Source of the DNA: CAYRQP01 sp964426545
Lineage (GTDB): Bacteria; Fermentibacterota; Fermentibacteria; Fermentibacterales; JCC-6
NCBI GenBank assembly: GCA_964426545.1
Contig: CAYRQP010000005.1
Span: 1 to 64,000, forward strand
Length of the DNA stretch: 64,000 nucleotides
Direction of reading: 5' to 3'
Positions 1 through 8,292 of the stretch are shown here, in pieces. How positions within the stretch are numbered: position 1 is the first letter of the stretch; every line of letters begins with the position of its first letter. Both the position numbers and the translations under genes were made by a program. The notes under the pieces were generated by a model. It saw only the letters and a list, made by a program, of their open reading frames with translations. It did not search any database and was not told the DNA's origin.

Positions 1-77
1 GACGCAGCAAGGATAACCGACGGACGCAGCAAGGATAACCGACGGACGCAGCAAGGATAACCGACGGACGCAGCAAG
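1..77. repeat. 22-bp tandem repeat, about 3.5 copies
   Basis: Three perfect head-to-tail copies of a 22-bp unit (gacgcagcaaggataaccga plus cg) fill positions 1-66, and an 11-base partial copy ends at 77. The array touches the window edge, so its true copy number is unknown. The unit length is not a multiple of three, so it is unlikely to encode a regular peptide repeat. A GAA/AAG-rich purine tract (about 86-117) follows and runs straight into the Shine-Dalgarno region of the PqqD-like gene. The array therefore lies in its upstream region or leader. Confidence 0.9.
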
Positions 78-123
78 CTACGTCCAGAAGAAGAAGAAGA
101 AGAAGAGAAGAGGAGAGTTACAA

Positions 124-402
124 GTGAATAACAGGATAGAGAATCTCGCGATAAATGAGTCCGGATTTATTTTTGATCCGATAACCGGCATCACCTATAC
201 AGTTAACGAAGTGGGGCGCTTCATACTCGAGCGACTGAAAGATGGCGCATCCACGGATGACATTGTCCGGGCAATAGGAGAAGAATTCGAGTCGGAAGAC
301 AAGGATGTTTACCGCCATACCCTCGAATTTGTTCATAATCTTACCGAAAACGGACTTATCGATAAATCTGTCGGGGAAATGCAGAGCAATGTGCAAATCT
401 GA
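124..402 (+). CDS. PqqD-like peptide chaperone (RRE-type domain)
   Basis: This 92-residue protein has the size and pattern of PqqD-family peptide chaperones, a small winged-helix fold that binds leader peptides and presents them to modifying enzymes. Visible marks are an early FDPITGITYTVNEVGRFIL segment matching the family pattern (hydrophobic strand, then 'N..G..I...L'), followed by a helix with DGASTDDIVRAI and a C-terminal helix ending in NGLI. The start is GTG at 124, behind an aggagag Shine-Dalgarno sequence at 111-117. It is the first gene of a tightly packed operon, and the ATP-grasp gene overlaps its end by 14 bases. The partner peptide is not obvious as a free gene. The N-terminus of the downstream decarboxylase is the best candidate. 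Family assignment is fairly firm; substrate is unknown. Confidence 0.75.
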   Translation: MNNRIENLAINESGFIFDPITGITYTVNEVGRFILERLKDGASTDDIVRAIGEEFESEDKDVYRHTLEFVHNLTENGLIDKSVGEMQSNVQI

Positions 403-1444
403 ATCCACGGTAGGAGTTACCGGACTTAACGCAACAGATAATCCGGGACCCGGAATATCTGTCATTCGTTCTCTTCTGCATGCTGAAGATTTCAAAGGTA
501 GGATAATCGGTCTTTCCTATGATGCTCTCGACCCCGGCAATTTCGCAGGTCTTGCTGATTCTGTATATCTTATCCCATACCCATCCGAGGGATCGGATGC
601 ACTTGCTGCAAGGATGAAGTACATTGTGGATGAAACAGGAATGAATGTATGTATTCCTACTCTTGATTCAGAACTCCCGGGTTTCAGTGCAATCGCTTCC
701 GAACTGGAAGAATCAGGATGCAGGATGTTTATTCCGACTGATGAGCAATATGAGATGCGGTCGAAGACCCGTTTGCCTGAACTTGGACAGAAATCGGGAA
801 TAGATGTGCCTGCACAAAAAGCCGTAGTAACGATGGATGAGCTCTATACTATTCACCATTACATACCTTTCCCCCTTGTTGTCAAAGGCGTTTACTACGG
901 TGCTGAAGTGTGTCACACGGTAAATGATGCGACAATGGCATTTGGGAAGATGTCTGCTAAATGGGGCGTGCCGGTAATCGTGCAGGAGTTCGTCGCCGGA
1001 ACTGAATTCGATATTGTAGCAGTAGGTGACGGCAAAGGTGGTCTGATTGGAGCTGTTCCAATGAAGAAAATGCATATCACCGACAAGGGTAAGGGGTGGT
1101 CGGGAATTGTAATTCACGATGACAATCTAACAGAGATGTGCGAAAAGTTCATGCGGGCAACGAAGTGGCAGGGTCCCTGCGAATTGGAGATATTGAGAAC
1201 TCCCGACAGCAGATATGTTCTTCTCGAAGTGAACCCGCGGTTTCCTGCATGGACATATCTCTCAGCAGGTGCGGGAGTCAATTTGGCGATGGCAGTTGTC
1301 AATCTTGCGGCGGGAATAGAACAGCTGGAGCTGTCGCAGCCTGATGTGGGAACGATGTTCGTCAGAATTTCACTCAATCAGATAACTCATGTGGATGAAT
1401 TTCAGCATATAGTAGCAACAGGCGAATGCCACGGAATGGAATGA
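389..1444 (+). CDS. ATP-grasp amidoligase-like enzyme
   Basis: A 351-residue ATP-grasp protein with the layout of carbamoyl-phosphate-synthase-like and carboxylate-amine ligases. An N-terminal Rossmann-like part begins VGVTGLNATDNPGPGISVIR. The ATP-grasp core follows, with FPLVVKG (ATP-binding lysine), QEFVAGTEFD and the Mg-binding LEVNPRFPAWTY near residue 290. Such enzymes activate a carboxylate as an acyl phosphate and join it to an amine. The frame is open from further upstream, but ATG 389 is preferred: it overlaps the PqqD stop and gives a normal N-terminus (MCKSES). It sits between a PqqD-like chaperone and a PLP decarboxylase, which suggests ligation to, or modification of, a peptide. 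ATP-grasp is clear; the substrate is inferred only from context. Confidence 0.8.
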   Translation: MCKSESTVGVTGLNATDNPGPGISVIRSLLHAEDFKGRIIGLSYDALDPGNFAGLADSVYLIPYPSEGSDALAARMKYIVDETGMNVCIPTLDSELPGFSAIASELEESGCRMFIPTDEQYEMRSKTRLPELGQKSGIDVPAQKAVVTMDELYTIHHYIPFPLVVKGVYYGAEVCHTVNDATMAFGKMSAKWGVPVIVQEFVAGTEFDIVAVGDGKGGLIGAVPMKKMHITDKGKGWSGIVIHDDNLTEMCEKFMRATKWQGPCELEILRTPDSRYVLLEVNPRFPAWTYLSAGAGVNLAMAVVNLAAGIEQLELSQPDVGTMFVRISLNQITHVDEFQHIVATGECHGME

Positions 1445-2796
1445 AAATGGAAAAGAAACACTATGAAAAACCGCAGATAGTCCGGCATCAGGTCGGGATG
1501 CTGAACAAGTTTGGAAGCGTACCGTCGGTTGAGCCGATGACTGAAATAGACGGAGTCGCAATAGCAGAACTGATGGATACTTATGGTTCTCCCTTGTTTG
1601 TCTTCTCTGAGAAGCAGATAGTATCGAAGGTTGGTGAACTTCGTGAAGTGTTCACACACCGTTATACTAATACCCGCATAGCATGGTCATACAAGACAAA
1701 TTATCTGGATGCAATCTGCCGTGTCTATCACCGCGAAGGTTCCTGGGCGGAAGTTGTTTCGGAATTCGAATACGACAAAGCCATCCGCAACAGTGTACCG
1801 GCATCGAAGATAATTTTCAACGGACCCTATAAACCGGCACCGGCTCTTATGAAGGCATTTAAGGGTAATTCGATTGTGAATCTCGACAACTTCGATGAAC
1901 TTCAGACCGCCGAAGAAGTAGCTGAAGAACTCGGTGGTGATGTTCCCGTAGGTATTAGGGTGAGTATGTCTACAGCCGGCACCCCGCCCTGGGGAAGATT
2001 CGGATTCAATCTCGACAACGGACAGGCACGGGATGCAGTGCGCAGAATACTCGCGGGGAAGAAGCTGAAATTGAAAGGACTGCACTGCCACCTCGGGACT
2101 TTCATTCAGCAGCCCGAAGTTTACCGTGAACAGGCGCAGAAACTTGCACTGTTTGCAAACTGGCTGCGGGAAACCCACGGCATTGTCCTCGATTATCTCG
2201 ATATCGGCGGCGGAATAGCATCGACCAACACTCTGCATACGCAGTATCTTCCCGGGAGCCAGACAACCCCGCCTTTCAGCCGTTTTGCCGAAGCAGTGGG
2301 ACGGGGACTCTCTGAACTGACCTGCAAACCTGACGATTATCCCGTTCTTTTTCTGGAAACTGGAAGAGCTCTTATCGACAATGCCGGATATCTGCTTACA
2401 ACTGTAATTGCCAACAAACGGCTGCCTGACGGACAGAGGTCGGTTGTAATCGATGCCGGAGTGAATATCCTCTTCACTGCCTGGTGGTACAAGCACGACA
2501 TAGTCCCTGCGCAACCTGTATCCGGTACTCCGGAACCGGCAATCATACACGGACCTCTCTGCATGAACATAGATGTAATACGGCCGTCGTTGCTGTTTCC
2601 TCCAATGGAAGCGGGCAACGGACTGGTAATCAAAAGTGTGGGAGCGTATAATGTTACTCAATGGATGCAGTTCATCACATACCGTCCACCCGTAGTAATG
2701 ATCTCGCAGGAGGGAGAGCATGCTCTCATCAGGCGCGGAGAAAACCTGGCAACAGTAACGGAAATGGAAGAGATACCAGAGTGGCTTCAGATGTAG
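1441..2796 (+). CDS. PLP-dependent decarboxylase (DapDC/ODC-like) with leader-like N-terminal tail
   Basis: This 451-residue protein belongs to fold-type III PLP decarboxylases (diaminopimelate/ornithine decarboxylase group). The PLP lysine is in WSYKTNY (Lys85). HLGTFI, GGGIAS, ETGRALI, GPLCMNIDVI (active-site Cys) and GAYNVTQWMQF follow in the family order. The enzyme fold starts around residue 40. Before it is an unusual basic tail, with YEKPQIVRHQVG at residues 8-19 and MLNKFGSVPSV at residues 20-30. That tail looks like the leader of a ribosomal peptide precursor and lies next to a PqqD-like gene. ATG 1441 overlaps the ATP-grasp stop (ATGA); ATG 1426 is an alternative. It likely decarboxylates an amino acid or a peptide-bound residue. 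Fold is certain, substrate unknown. Confidence 0.82.
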   Translation: MKMEKKHYEKPQIVRHQVGMLNKFGSVPSVEPMTEIDGVAIAELMDTYGSPLFVFSEKQIVSKVGELREVFTHRYTNTRIAWSYKTNYLDAICRVYHREGSWAEVVSEFEYDKAIRNSVPASKIIFNGPYKPAPALMKAFKGNSIVNLDNFDELQTAEEVAEELGGDVPVGIRVSMSTAGTPPWGRFGFNLDNGQARDAVRRILAGKKLKLKGLHCHLGTFIQQPEVYREQAQKLALFANWLRETHGIVLDYLDIGGGIASTNTLHTQYLPGSQTTPPFSRFAEAVGRGLSELTCKPDDYPVLFLETGRALIDNAGYLLTTVIANKRLPDGQRSVVIDAGVNILFTAWWYKHDIVPAQPVSGTPEPAIIHGPLCMNIDVIRPSLLFPPMEAGNGLVIKSVGAYNVTQWMQFITYRPPVVMISQEGEHALIRRGENLATVTEMEEIPEWLQM

Positions 2797-4961
2797 TTCC
2801 GCAGCAGAACGGACTTAGACAGGACGGGAATCTGCTTAGAGACTCACTGCTGTACAGTTATTCAGAAATATTCTTTGTCCGGAACCGGATTTCTGGGTTT
2901 CTTATCCTGCTTGCAACACTTATTCATCTTCCATTCACTTCCGGAACCGAATACCTTACAGGATTCATTCCTGGACTGGCTGGATTTCTTTCAATTATCC
3001 TAGCAAACGGAATCGCCTTTGCTATGAATCTGCACCGCGATACTGTCAGGGAAGGATTTCTCGGCTACAATGCACTGCTTGTGGGAATTGCCCTTAGTAA
3101 CTTATTCATATTCAACATGGTTCTGGTTGTCGTAATCATTGTCAGCATTGTATCAACAGTGTTCCTGACAGCTGCACTGCGGAATGCACTCGGATACCAT
3201 TATAACCTGCCGGTTCTGTCCCTGCCCTTTCTGATAATCGTCTATCTGGTTCTGCTTGCGTCAACGAGTATTGACTCACTTCATATGGTAACATCCTGGA
3301 GCACACACGGTGATTTTATCCAATGGCTTCCGGATGTGATGGAGTGTTTTCTCCGCTCACTGGGGGCTGTATTCTTTGCTCCAAATGTAATTTCGGGTCT
3401 TCTTATCTTCGCAGCCATTCTGATATTCAGCAGATATTCCATTCTTCTTTCAATGCTTGGATTCAGCATGGCGTGGTTTTTTATGGGCGGGTATCTAAAT
3501 CTTGATCATTCAATCTACTTCTACTATGTAGCCTTCAACTTCATGCTTGTGTCGATAGCTGTAGGGGGAGTGTGGTTTGTGCCACAGAAATCGTCTCTGC
3601 TTCTTGCGGTTGTGTCTGTCATGATATCCGGAGCAGTTCTTACCGGTGCCATAAAATTACTTGCTCCGTTCGAACTGCCGATTTTGATTCTGCCTTTCAA
3701 TGTAACAATGCTGCTTGTTCTTGCTGCAATGCGCCAGCGGACTCTCGACAAAAATCCCAAGGCAGTCGATTTTGCAGCCGGTTCTCCGGAAGTGAACAGG
3801 GCATTCTACCGAACTCGAGTAGAACGATTCGGCTCACACTTTCTCATTCGATTCAAACTGCCCTTCAGGGGGGTATGGGTCTGTACGCAGGGAGTGGATG
3901 GAGAGCACACTCACAGAGGACCATGGAGGCATGCTTATGACTTCGAAGTATCAGGGAGCAGTGGTGAACTCTATGACGGAACCGGAGTAAATGTCGAACA
4001 GTATCACTGCTGGAAACTTCCTGTTCTGGCATGCGCAGATGGTCGGATTGTCCGAATTGTAAATGATGTTCCGGATAATAGAATAGGGAATGTAAATACG
4101 GCCCAGAACTGGGGTAATCTCATCATAATCGAACACGGTATCGGACTCTATTCACTTGTATGCCATCTTGTGGAGCAGTCGGTAACCGTGAAAGAAGGTG
4201 CGCTCGTTCATGCAGGGGATGAAATCGCATTATGCGGTAATTCAGGAAGATCTCCGCGGCCGCACCTTCACTTCCAGCTGCAGGCAACTCCCAGGATAGG
4301 TGCACCTACTTTGTATTCCGAATTTCACGAAGCAGTCACGGTGTCTCCTGAAATGACTCTGAACAATGTGCTGATTCCCGAGAAAGGACAGAGACTCCGG
4401 GCTATTCAGCGCGAAGAGGAAATGGCACGGATGCTGCACTTTCCGCCCGGTACCCATTATGAATGCGAAGTAATAAACGGAAATTCAGCAACCCAGGAAA
4501 CCCTGGAATCTGAAATGGACCTGTACGGTAATCTCAAACTTGTTTCGGTCGAAAAAAACGCAACACTGCATTACGATGACCGCCGTGACCTGTTTACAAT
4601 TTTCGATTATCAGGGAAGACCGGATTCTGCATTGTTTGCTGTTTACTGCTGTATTCCGAGAGTTCCCCTTGAGGAGAATAGAAATCTCGTTTTCTCCGAC
4701 AACATCTCCCTCAGGTCACTCAGCCCGTTCTGGAAACGCTGGATAGGTGATCTGATACCGTGGATAAGCACAGGTTCAGGTTGCAAAATTAATTACCGTT
4801 CTTCCAGAGTAGCAGGAACTCTTGTAATCAGGGGAGAGGCTGTGTCGTGCAGTGGAAAAACAATCTCAACGAAAGCTGAGTTCGATGAAGAGAAGGGTCC
4901 TGTGTATTTCTCAATAGAATATAAAGACTCTGTGCTGACAGTCAGGCTGAAGCATGATTAA
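2781..4961 (+). CDS. Urea-transporter-like channel fused to M23 metallopeptidase domain
   Basis: A 726-residue fusion. Residues about 25-330 are hydrophobic with roughly ten membrane segments and carry the urea-transporter-type motif GFLGYNALLVGIALSN, with a second related half. After a linker comes an M23 (LytM/lysostaphin-type) domain with RHAYDFEV near residue 380 and the zinc motif PHLHFQLQ near residue 493. The last 230 residues are unassigned. GTG 2781 is chosen: it overlaps the decarboxylase stop by 16 bases and precedes the first membrane segment sensibly, while ATG 2661 would overlap by 136 bases. The operon position suggests release or export of a small amide or amine product, or processing of a peptide in the periplasm. 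The architecture is clear; the role is inferred. Confidence 0.78.
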   Translation: MASDVVPQQNGLRQDGNLLRDSLLYSYSEIFFVRNRISGFLILLATLIHLPFTSGTEYLTGFIPGLAGFLSIILANGIAFAMNLHRDTVREGFLGYNALLVGIALSNLFIFNMVLVVVIIVSIVSTVFLTAALRNALGYHYNLPVLSLPFLIIVYLVLLASTSIDSLHMVTSWSTHGDFIQWLPDVMECFLRSLGAVFFAPNVISGLLIFAAILIFSRYSILLSMLGFSMAWFFMGGYLNLDHSIYFYYVAFNFMLVSIAVGGVWFVPQKSSLLLAVVSVMISGAVLTGAIKLLAPFELPILILPFNVTMLLVLAAMRQRTLDKNPKAVDFAAGSPEVNRAFYRTRVERFGSHFLIRFKLPFRGVWVCTQGVDGEHTHRGPWRHAYDFEVSGSSGELYDGTGVNVEQYHCWKLPVLACADGRIVRIVNDVPDNRIGNVNTAQNWGNLIIIEHGIGLYSLVCHLVEQSVTVKEGALVHAGDEIALCGNSGRSPRPHLHFQLQATPRIGAPTLYSEFHEAVTVSPEMTLNNVLIPEKGQRLRAIQREEEMARMLHFPPGTHYECEVINGNSATQETLESEMDLYGNLKLVSVEKNATLHYDDRRDLFTIFDYQGRPDSALFAVYCCIPRVPLEENRNLVFSDNISLRSLSPFWKRWIGDLIPWISTGSGCKINYRSSRVAGTLVIRGEAVSCSGKTISTKAEFDEEKGPVYFSIEYKDSVLTVRLKHD

Positions 4962-6168
4962 GAACAGGTTGATTATCCTGCTGCTGTTTTTCTCCGCATT
5001 AGTTTCAAATGCATCAACGGAGGCACCTGATGATATACTGACAGCGGCTTATCTAAGTGCATCTGCAGGTGATACTCTGACGGCAGCAGTCATGCTCGAA
5101 AACGCATCATATCCCGAAAACTACAGTTTTCTGATAAATGCGGCGTACATGCTGTTCGAATGGAATTTATACGATAATGCGTTGAAATTGTATGACCAGG
5201 CTGTGGTAATCTCTGACAGTGGAACAGATGCTGTTCTGGGTTTGGCATGGTCGAATTTCTACCTTGGAAACAACTGTGAAGCATGGAGGGGATTCAGGGA
5301 GGTTCTTAACGACTTTCCCGGCAATATCTCTGCTGAACAGGGGATTGATATGTGCTTTACTGATTCTCCGCGAACTTCACTGACAACCTATGGCGGATGG
5401 GTTAACTACAGCAATGACTTCTACCGCAATTCTGCTTGTGGGCTGACGACTGACGCTGTCGTTGATATTGGAGCAGGAAATTCACTCCGTTTTGTTTACA
5501 GAAAGACAAACTTTTCCGTCAAGACACCGGATGAACTGGGCTACGCAGAAGATGATTCTACCAATTCGATGGAACAGGTGGAAAAGTGGCTCTCGTGGAA
5601 GTGTGTCCTTCCCTGCGGAAGTTTATCGTTCACGGGCGGAGTCATCGAGAATGACAGCCGATGGAATGAGAACAGCAGTATCCTTTCTCTGAGATTGCAG
5701 ATTAGGAATTTCGGGCTGAACACTTCACAGTCCTGTTATTCGGACGGTACTTACAACCAATATGACATCTACTGGATTTACATTCCCTCTGAATCACTTG
5801 ACACGAAAATCACTATCTCGCTTCACGATGCACATAATGCAGCTCTTGTAAGCGGGAGACTCGGAGCTTCTTATTATCTTGCTGACTGGACCTTTTCCGC
5901 ATTTGCAGGGGGCGGAAGGGGATACCGGACTGTTTTCCTTGAAACTCCTTCTATTTCGAACACACCCCAGGAGACAAGGGCATTAGCTGGATTAGGAGTA
6001 AATCGGGAACTGTTTGGATACGGCAGTGCATTCGTATCAGCCGAATACCAATACCTTCAAGATTCCGGCGGTGAAATCTGGAATTATGAAGAAGGGGAAT
6101 ATGTCGACAGGGGTGAGGTGGATGGAAATATGTATTCAATTTCATTTGGAATAAATTTGGAACTGTAA
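4954..6168 (+). CDS. TPR-containing YaiO-like outer-membrane beta-barrel protein
   Basis: This 404-residue exported protein begins with a signal peptide (MIKNRLIILLLFFSALVSNA). It continues with TPR-like helical repeats to about residue 125 (DNALKLYDQAVVI, LGLAWSNFYLGN). The rest is a run of alternating-polarity strands with Tyr/Gly/Trp turns, ending on an aromatic-rich strand (YSISFGINLEL) typical of outer-membrane beta-barrels. This TPR-plus-barrel arrangement resembles the YaiO family. ATG 4954 overlaps the preceding stop by eight bases, so it is translationally coupled to the urea-transporter/M23 gene. It is a plausible outer-membrane exit or anchor for whatever the operon makes. The family name is moderately sure. 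Confidence 0.7.
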   Translation: MIKNRLIILLLFFSALVSNASTEAPDDILTAAYLSASAGDTLTAAVMLENASYPENYSFLINAAYMLFEWNLYDNALKLYDQAVVISDSGTDAVLGLAWSNFYLGNNCEAWRGFREVLNDFPGNISAEQGIDMCFTDSPRTSLTTYGGWVNYSNDFYRNSACGLTTDAVVDIGAGNSLRFVYRKTNFSVKTPDELGYAEDDSTNSMEQVEKWLSWKCVLPCGSLSFTGGVIENDSRWNENSSILSLRLQIRNFGLNTSQSCYSDGTYNQYDIYWIYIPSESLDTKITISLHDAHNAALVSGRLGASYYLADWTFSAFAGGGRGYRTVFLETPSISNTPQETRALAGLGVNRELFGYGSAFVSAEYQYLQDSGGEIWNYEEGEYVDRGEVDGNMYSISFGINLEL

Positions 6169-6182
6169 CGAAAGGAACTGAT

Positions 6183-6800
6183 ATGGATCGATATATACTA
6201 ATAGTGGGTATACTGTTGTTTTCAGCAGGAGTTTTGTTCGCTCAGGCTCGCACTATACCCGAGTTGTACCAGCAATCCTATGTACAGGAATATGAACTCG
6301 AATACGATGAAGCTCTCGCCACAATGGCAGAGATAGGATTTATGGCGGATGATTACATGTATCACCTTCGAACAGCGTGGCTTCTATATCTGAATAGAGA
6401 ATACACTGAGTCAATAACTGAGTATATAATTGCTCTGACTGTAGAACCTCAGGCAATCGAACCGCACCTCGGCATGCTTCTTCCGCTTTCAATTCAGGGA
6501 AAGTGGCTGAGTGTTATCACGACAGCAGGAAACATCATGCAGAAAGTCCCGTCCAATTACACTGCAGCAAGTTACAGGGCATGGGCTCTTTACAGTCTCG
6601 GGCGATTTGAAGAAGCAGTTTCAGCCTACAGTGATATACTGGTTCTCTATCCAGGGGACTTGGATATGCACGCCGGACGCGGCTGGGCGCTGTTTAAATC
6701 CGGTAATACGAACGATGCAGAAGCAGAATTCAATCTGGTACTTTCCATCTCACCGTTGAACCAGTCCGCGTTAGACGGCATGGAAGCGGTCAGCGAATAG
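6183..6800 (+). CDS. Exported tetratricopeptide repeat protein
   Basis: A 205-residue protein with a clear signal peptide (MDRYILIVGILLFSAGVLFA, cleavage after AQA likely). It has about four TPR units, seen as repeated W/Y-x-L-Y-x-x-G and A-x-x-x-Y/F patterns, for example ASYRAWALYSLGRFEEAVSA and HAGRGWALFKSGNTNDAEAE. It starts 14 bases after the barrel gene with a GAAAGGA Shine-Dalgarno sequence and probably ends the operon begun at 124. TPR proteins usually scaffold complexes, here in the periplasm. No catalytic motif is visible. Confidence 0.75.
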   Translation: MDRYILIVGILLFSAGVLFAQARTIPELYQQSYVQEYELEYDEALATMAEIGFMADDYMYHLRTAWLLYLNREYTESITEYIIALTVEPQAIEPHLGMLLPLSIQGKWLSVITTAGNIMQKVPSNYTAASYRAWALYSLGRFEEAVSAYSDILVLYPGDLDMHAGRGWALFKSGNTNDAEAEFNLVLSISPLNQSALDGMEAVSE

Positions 6801-6828
6801 TAAATACTACTTCGGAAATCAGGATGTT

Positions 6829-7971
6829 ATGTTTTGTAGATCTGAATCGAGTTCTTTGTACATCCATGTGCCATTCTGCGAAAGAAAATGTACATACTGC
6901 TCATTTCCTTCAATGCCCATTGCCGGAAAAGATACTAAAAGGCTGCAGACAGCGCTTCTGAAGGAAACGAAGCGCAGATGCAATAGATACATTGATACGG
7001 TTTATGCGGGTGGCGGTACACCGACACTTCTACCGCCTGAATTCTGGCAAAGATTCTTCGAAGTTCTCCGAAACACGGTATTCACCGGTTACCTTACAGA
7101 AACGACAATCGAAACAAATCCTGGCATACTTCAATTCAATGAACTCAGCGAATACAAGAAGGCAGGTTTCAACAGACTAAGCATAGGTGTCCAGTCCTTC
7201 AGCGATAGAGACCTTGAAGTCCTCGGCAGGATCCATGACAGCATTCAGTCTGTCGATACATACAGTGATGCAAGAAAAGCCGGGTTTGAGAATATCAGTA
7301 TCGACCTTATCTACGGTATCCCCGGACAGACACTCGAAGACTGGGAGTATAGCCTCCTCAAAGCTATCGAACTTTCGCCTGAACACATCTCCTGCTATGA
7401 ACTGAGTATCGAAAAAGGAACTCCGCTTGCATTGGAAATTTACAGTGGCAATCTGAATAAACCCGATGAAGAAACCTGTGTGCAGATGTACTTACTGACT
7501 GACAGACTGCTGAAAGAGAATGGTTACCTGCACTACGAAGTATCGAGTTTCGCAAGGGGGGAGAAGTTCATTTCGAAGCATAACAGTAAATACTGGAGTC
7601 GAGCCCCGTATATCGGTCTGGGACCGTCCGCTCACAGTTTCGACGGATATATCGAACGAAGAGTGAATGTATCAGATATTGAGGAGTACTACCGGGATGT
7701 AGAAGACGGCCTCTGGGGTTCGTGGACAGAAGAAGTTCTTTTCAAGGCAGATGTCAATCTCGAAAAAGTAATGCTCGGACTTCGATGCATTCAGGGATTT
7801 GACCCGGATGATGTGGATATAGACAGAGAATATCTCGAAAAGATGATTTCAGACGGGAAGGTCACCGTGGAAGACGGCCGGGTGATTCCAACTGTCCGCG
7901 GAATGCTCTTTGCGGATGGTGATGCAGTCATACTTACTCCCAATCCTGCTCCGGAATTTCCATTTGACTAA
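6829..7971 (+). CDS. hemW: HemW-like radical SAM protein
   Basis: A 380-residue radical SAM protein of the HemN/HemW group. The cluster motif is CERKCTYCSF with Cys17, Cys21 and Cys24, where the extra aromatic and trailing Cys-x-Phe is typical of the family. YAGGGTPTLLP, NRLSIGVQSF and LIYGIPGQTLEDW follow, then the HNSKYW motif that marks HemW (coproporphyrinogen-oxidase-like, now regarded as a heme chaperone). Length matches HemW (about 380) rather than HemN (about 450). It lies 28 bases after the TPR gene on the same strand, so it could be co-transcribed with the PqqD operon. That is noteworthy because PqqD partners are often radical SAM enzymes, but the motif pattern fits HemW better than a peptide-modifying radical SAM enzyme. 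Confidence 0.85.
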   Translation: MFCRSESSSLYIHVPFCERKCTYCSFPSMPIAGKDTKRLQTALLKETKRRCNRYIDTVYAGGGTPTLLPPEFWQRFFEVLRNTVFTGYLTETTIETNPGILQFNELSEYKKAGFNRLSIGVQSFSDRDLEVLGRIHDSIQSVDTYSDARKAGFENISIDLIYGIPGQTLEDWEYSLLKAIELSPEHISCYELSIEKGTPLALEIYSGNLNKPDEETCVQMYLLTDRLLKENGYLHYEVSSFARGEKFISKHNSKYWSRAPYIGLGPSAHSFDGYIERRVNVSDIEEYYRDVEDGLWGSWTEEVLFKADVNLEKVMLGLRCIQGFDPDDVDIDREYLEKMISDGKVTVEDGRVIPTVRGMLFADGDAVILTPNPAPEFPFD

Positions 7972-8029
7972 AACAAGAAGTGTGAACATAATTGCCTTCT
8001 CAAAACTGGAATTATCAGGGTTAGACAAT

Positions 8030-8106
8030 GCCCCCGTAGCTCAGTCGGATAGAGCGACTGCCTCCTAAGCAGTAGGCCACAGGTTCAATTCCTGTCGGGG
8101 GTACCA
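8030..8106 (+). tRNA. tRNA-Arg (CCU anticodon)
   Basis: A complete cloverleaf can be folded by eye. The acceptor arm gcccccg pairs with cgggggt (one G-U at the end). The D-arm is gctc/gagc, the anticodon stem is actgc/gcagt around loop ctcctaa (anticodon CCT), and the T-arm is acagg/cctgt with loop ttcaatt. Discriminator A is at 8103 and an encoded CCA at 8104-8106. It reads AGG codons. A repeat-like inverted repeat begins at the very next base. Confidence 0.95.
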
Positions 8107-8292
8107 TTAACCCGCAAATTTCATCAGCCATCTACTACAACACCTCATATGCAGGCATCTACTTCGTTATACTCACATATCCATCCTCGACGACTGTTAT
8201 CAAGTACGTCTCCGGAAGATATGTTCGCAAGCCTTGTATCTACCTACATCTGAGACGCTTCGCTACGATAGCTGGTGAAATTTGCGGGTTAA
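8107..8292. repeat. MITE-like element with 22-bp terminal inverted repeats
   Basis: The arms ttaacccgcaaatttcatca-gc (8107-8128) and gctggtgaaatttgcgggtt-aa (8271-8292) are inverted copies with one mismatch, which would be a G-U pair in RNA. The 142-base interior has no convincing ORF. The element abuts the 3' end of the tRNA-Arg gene exactly and runs into a second palindrome on the right. It is either a non-autonomous mobile element of about 186 bp or a structured RNA. Confidence 0.6.

Noticed and set aside
1..77. CRISPR array
   Set aside because: The copies are contiguous with no spacers between them, so this is a simple tandem repeat.
118..495. Minus-strand ORF of 125 residues across the PqqD gene
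   Set aside because: It is the reverse shadow of the PqqD and ATP-grasp genes, has no ribosome-binding site and its composition is unlike a protein.
1687..2721. Minus-strand ORF of 344 residues
   Set aside because: It lies fully opposite the decarboxylase, rich in Cys, His and Arg from reversed codons, with no recognisable family.
6829..7971. Peptide-modifying radical SAM partner of the PqqD-like gene
   Set aside because: The motif set (CERKCTYCSF, HNSKYW) and length are those of HemW, and there is no SPASM-type cysteine cluster at the C-terminus.
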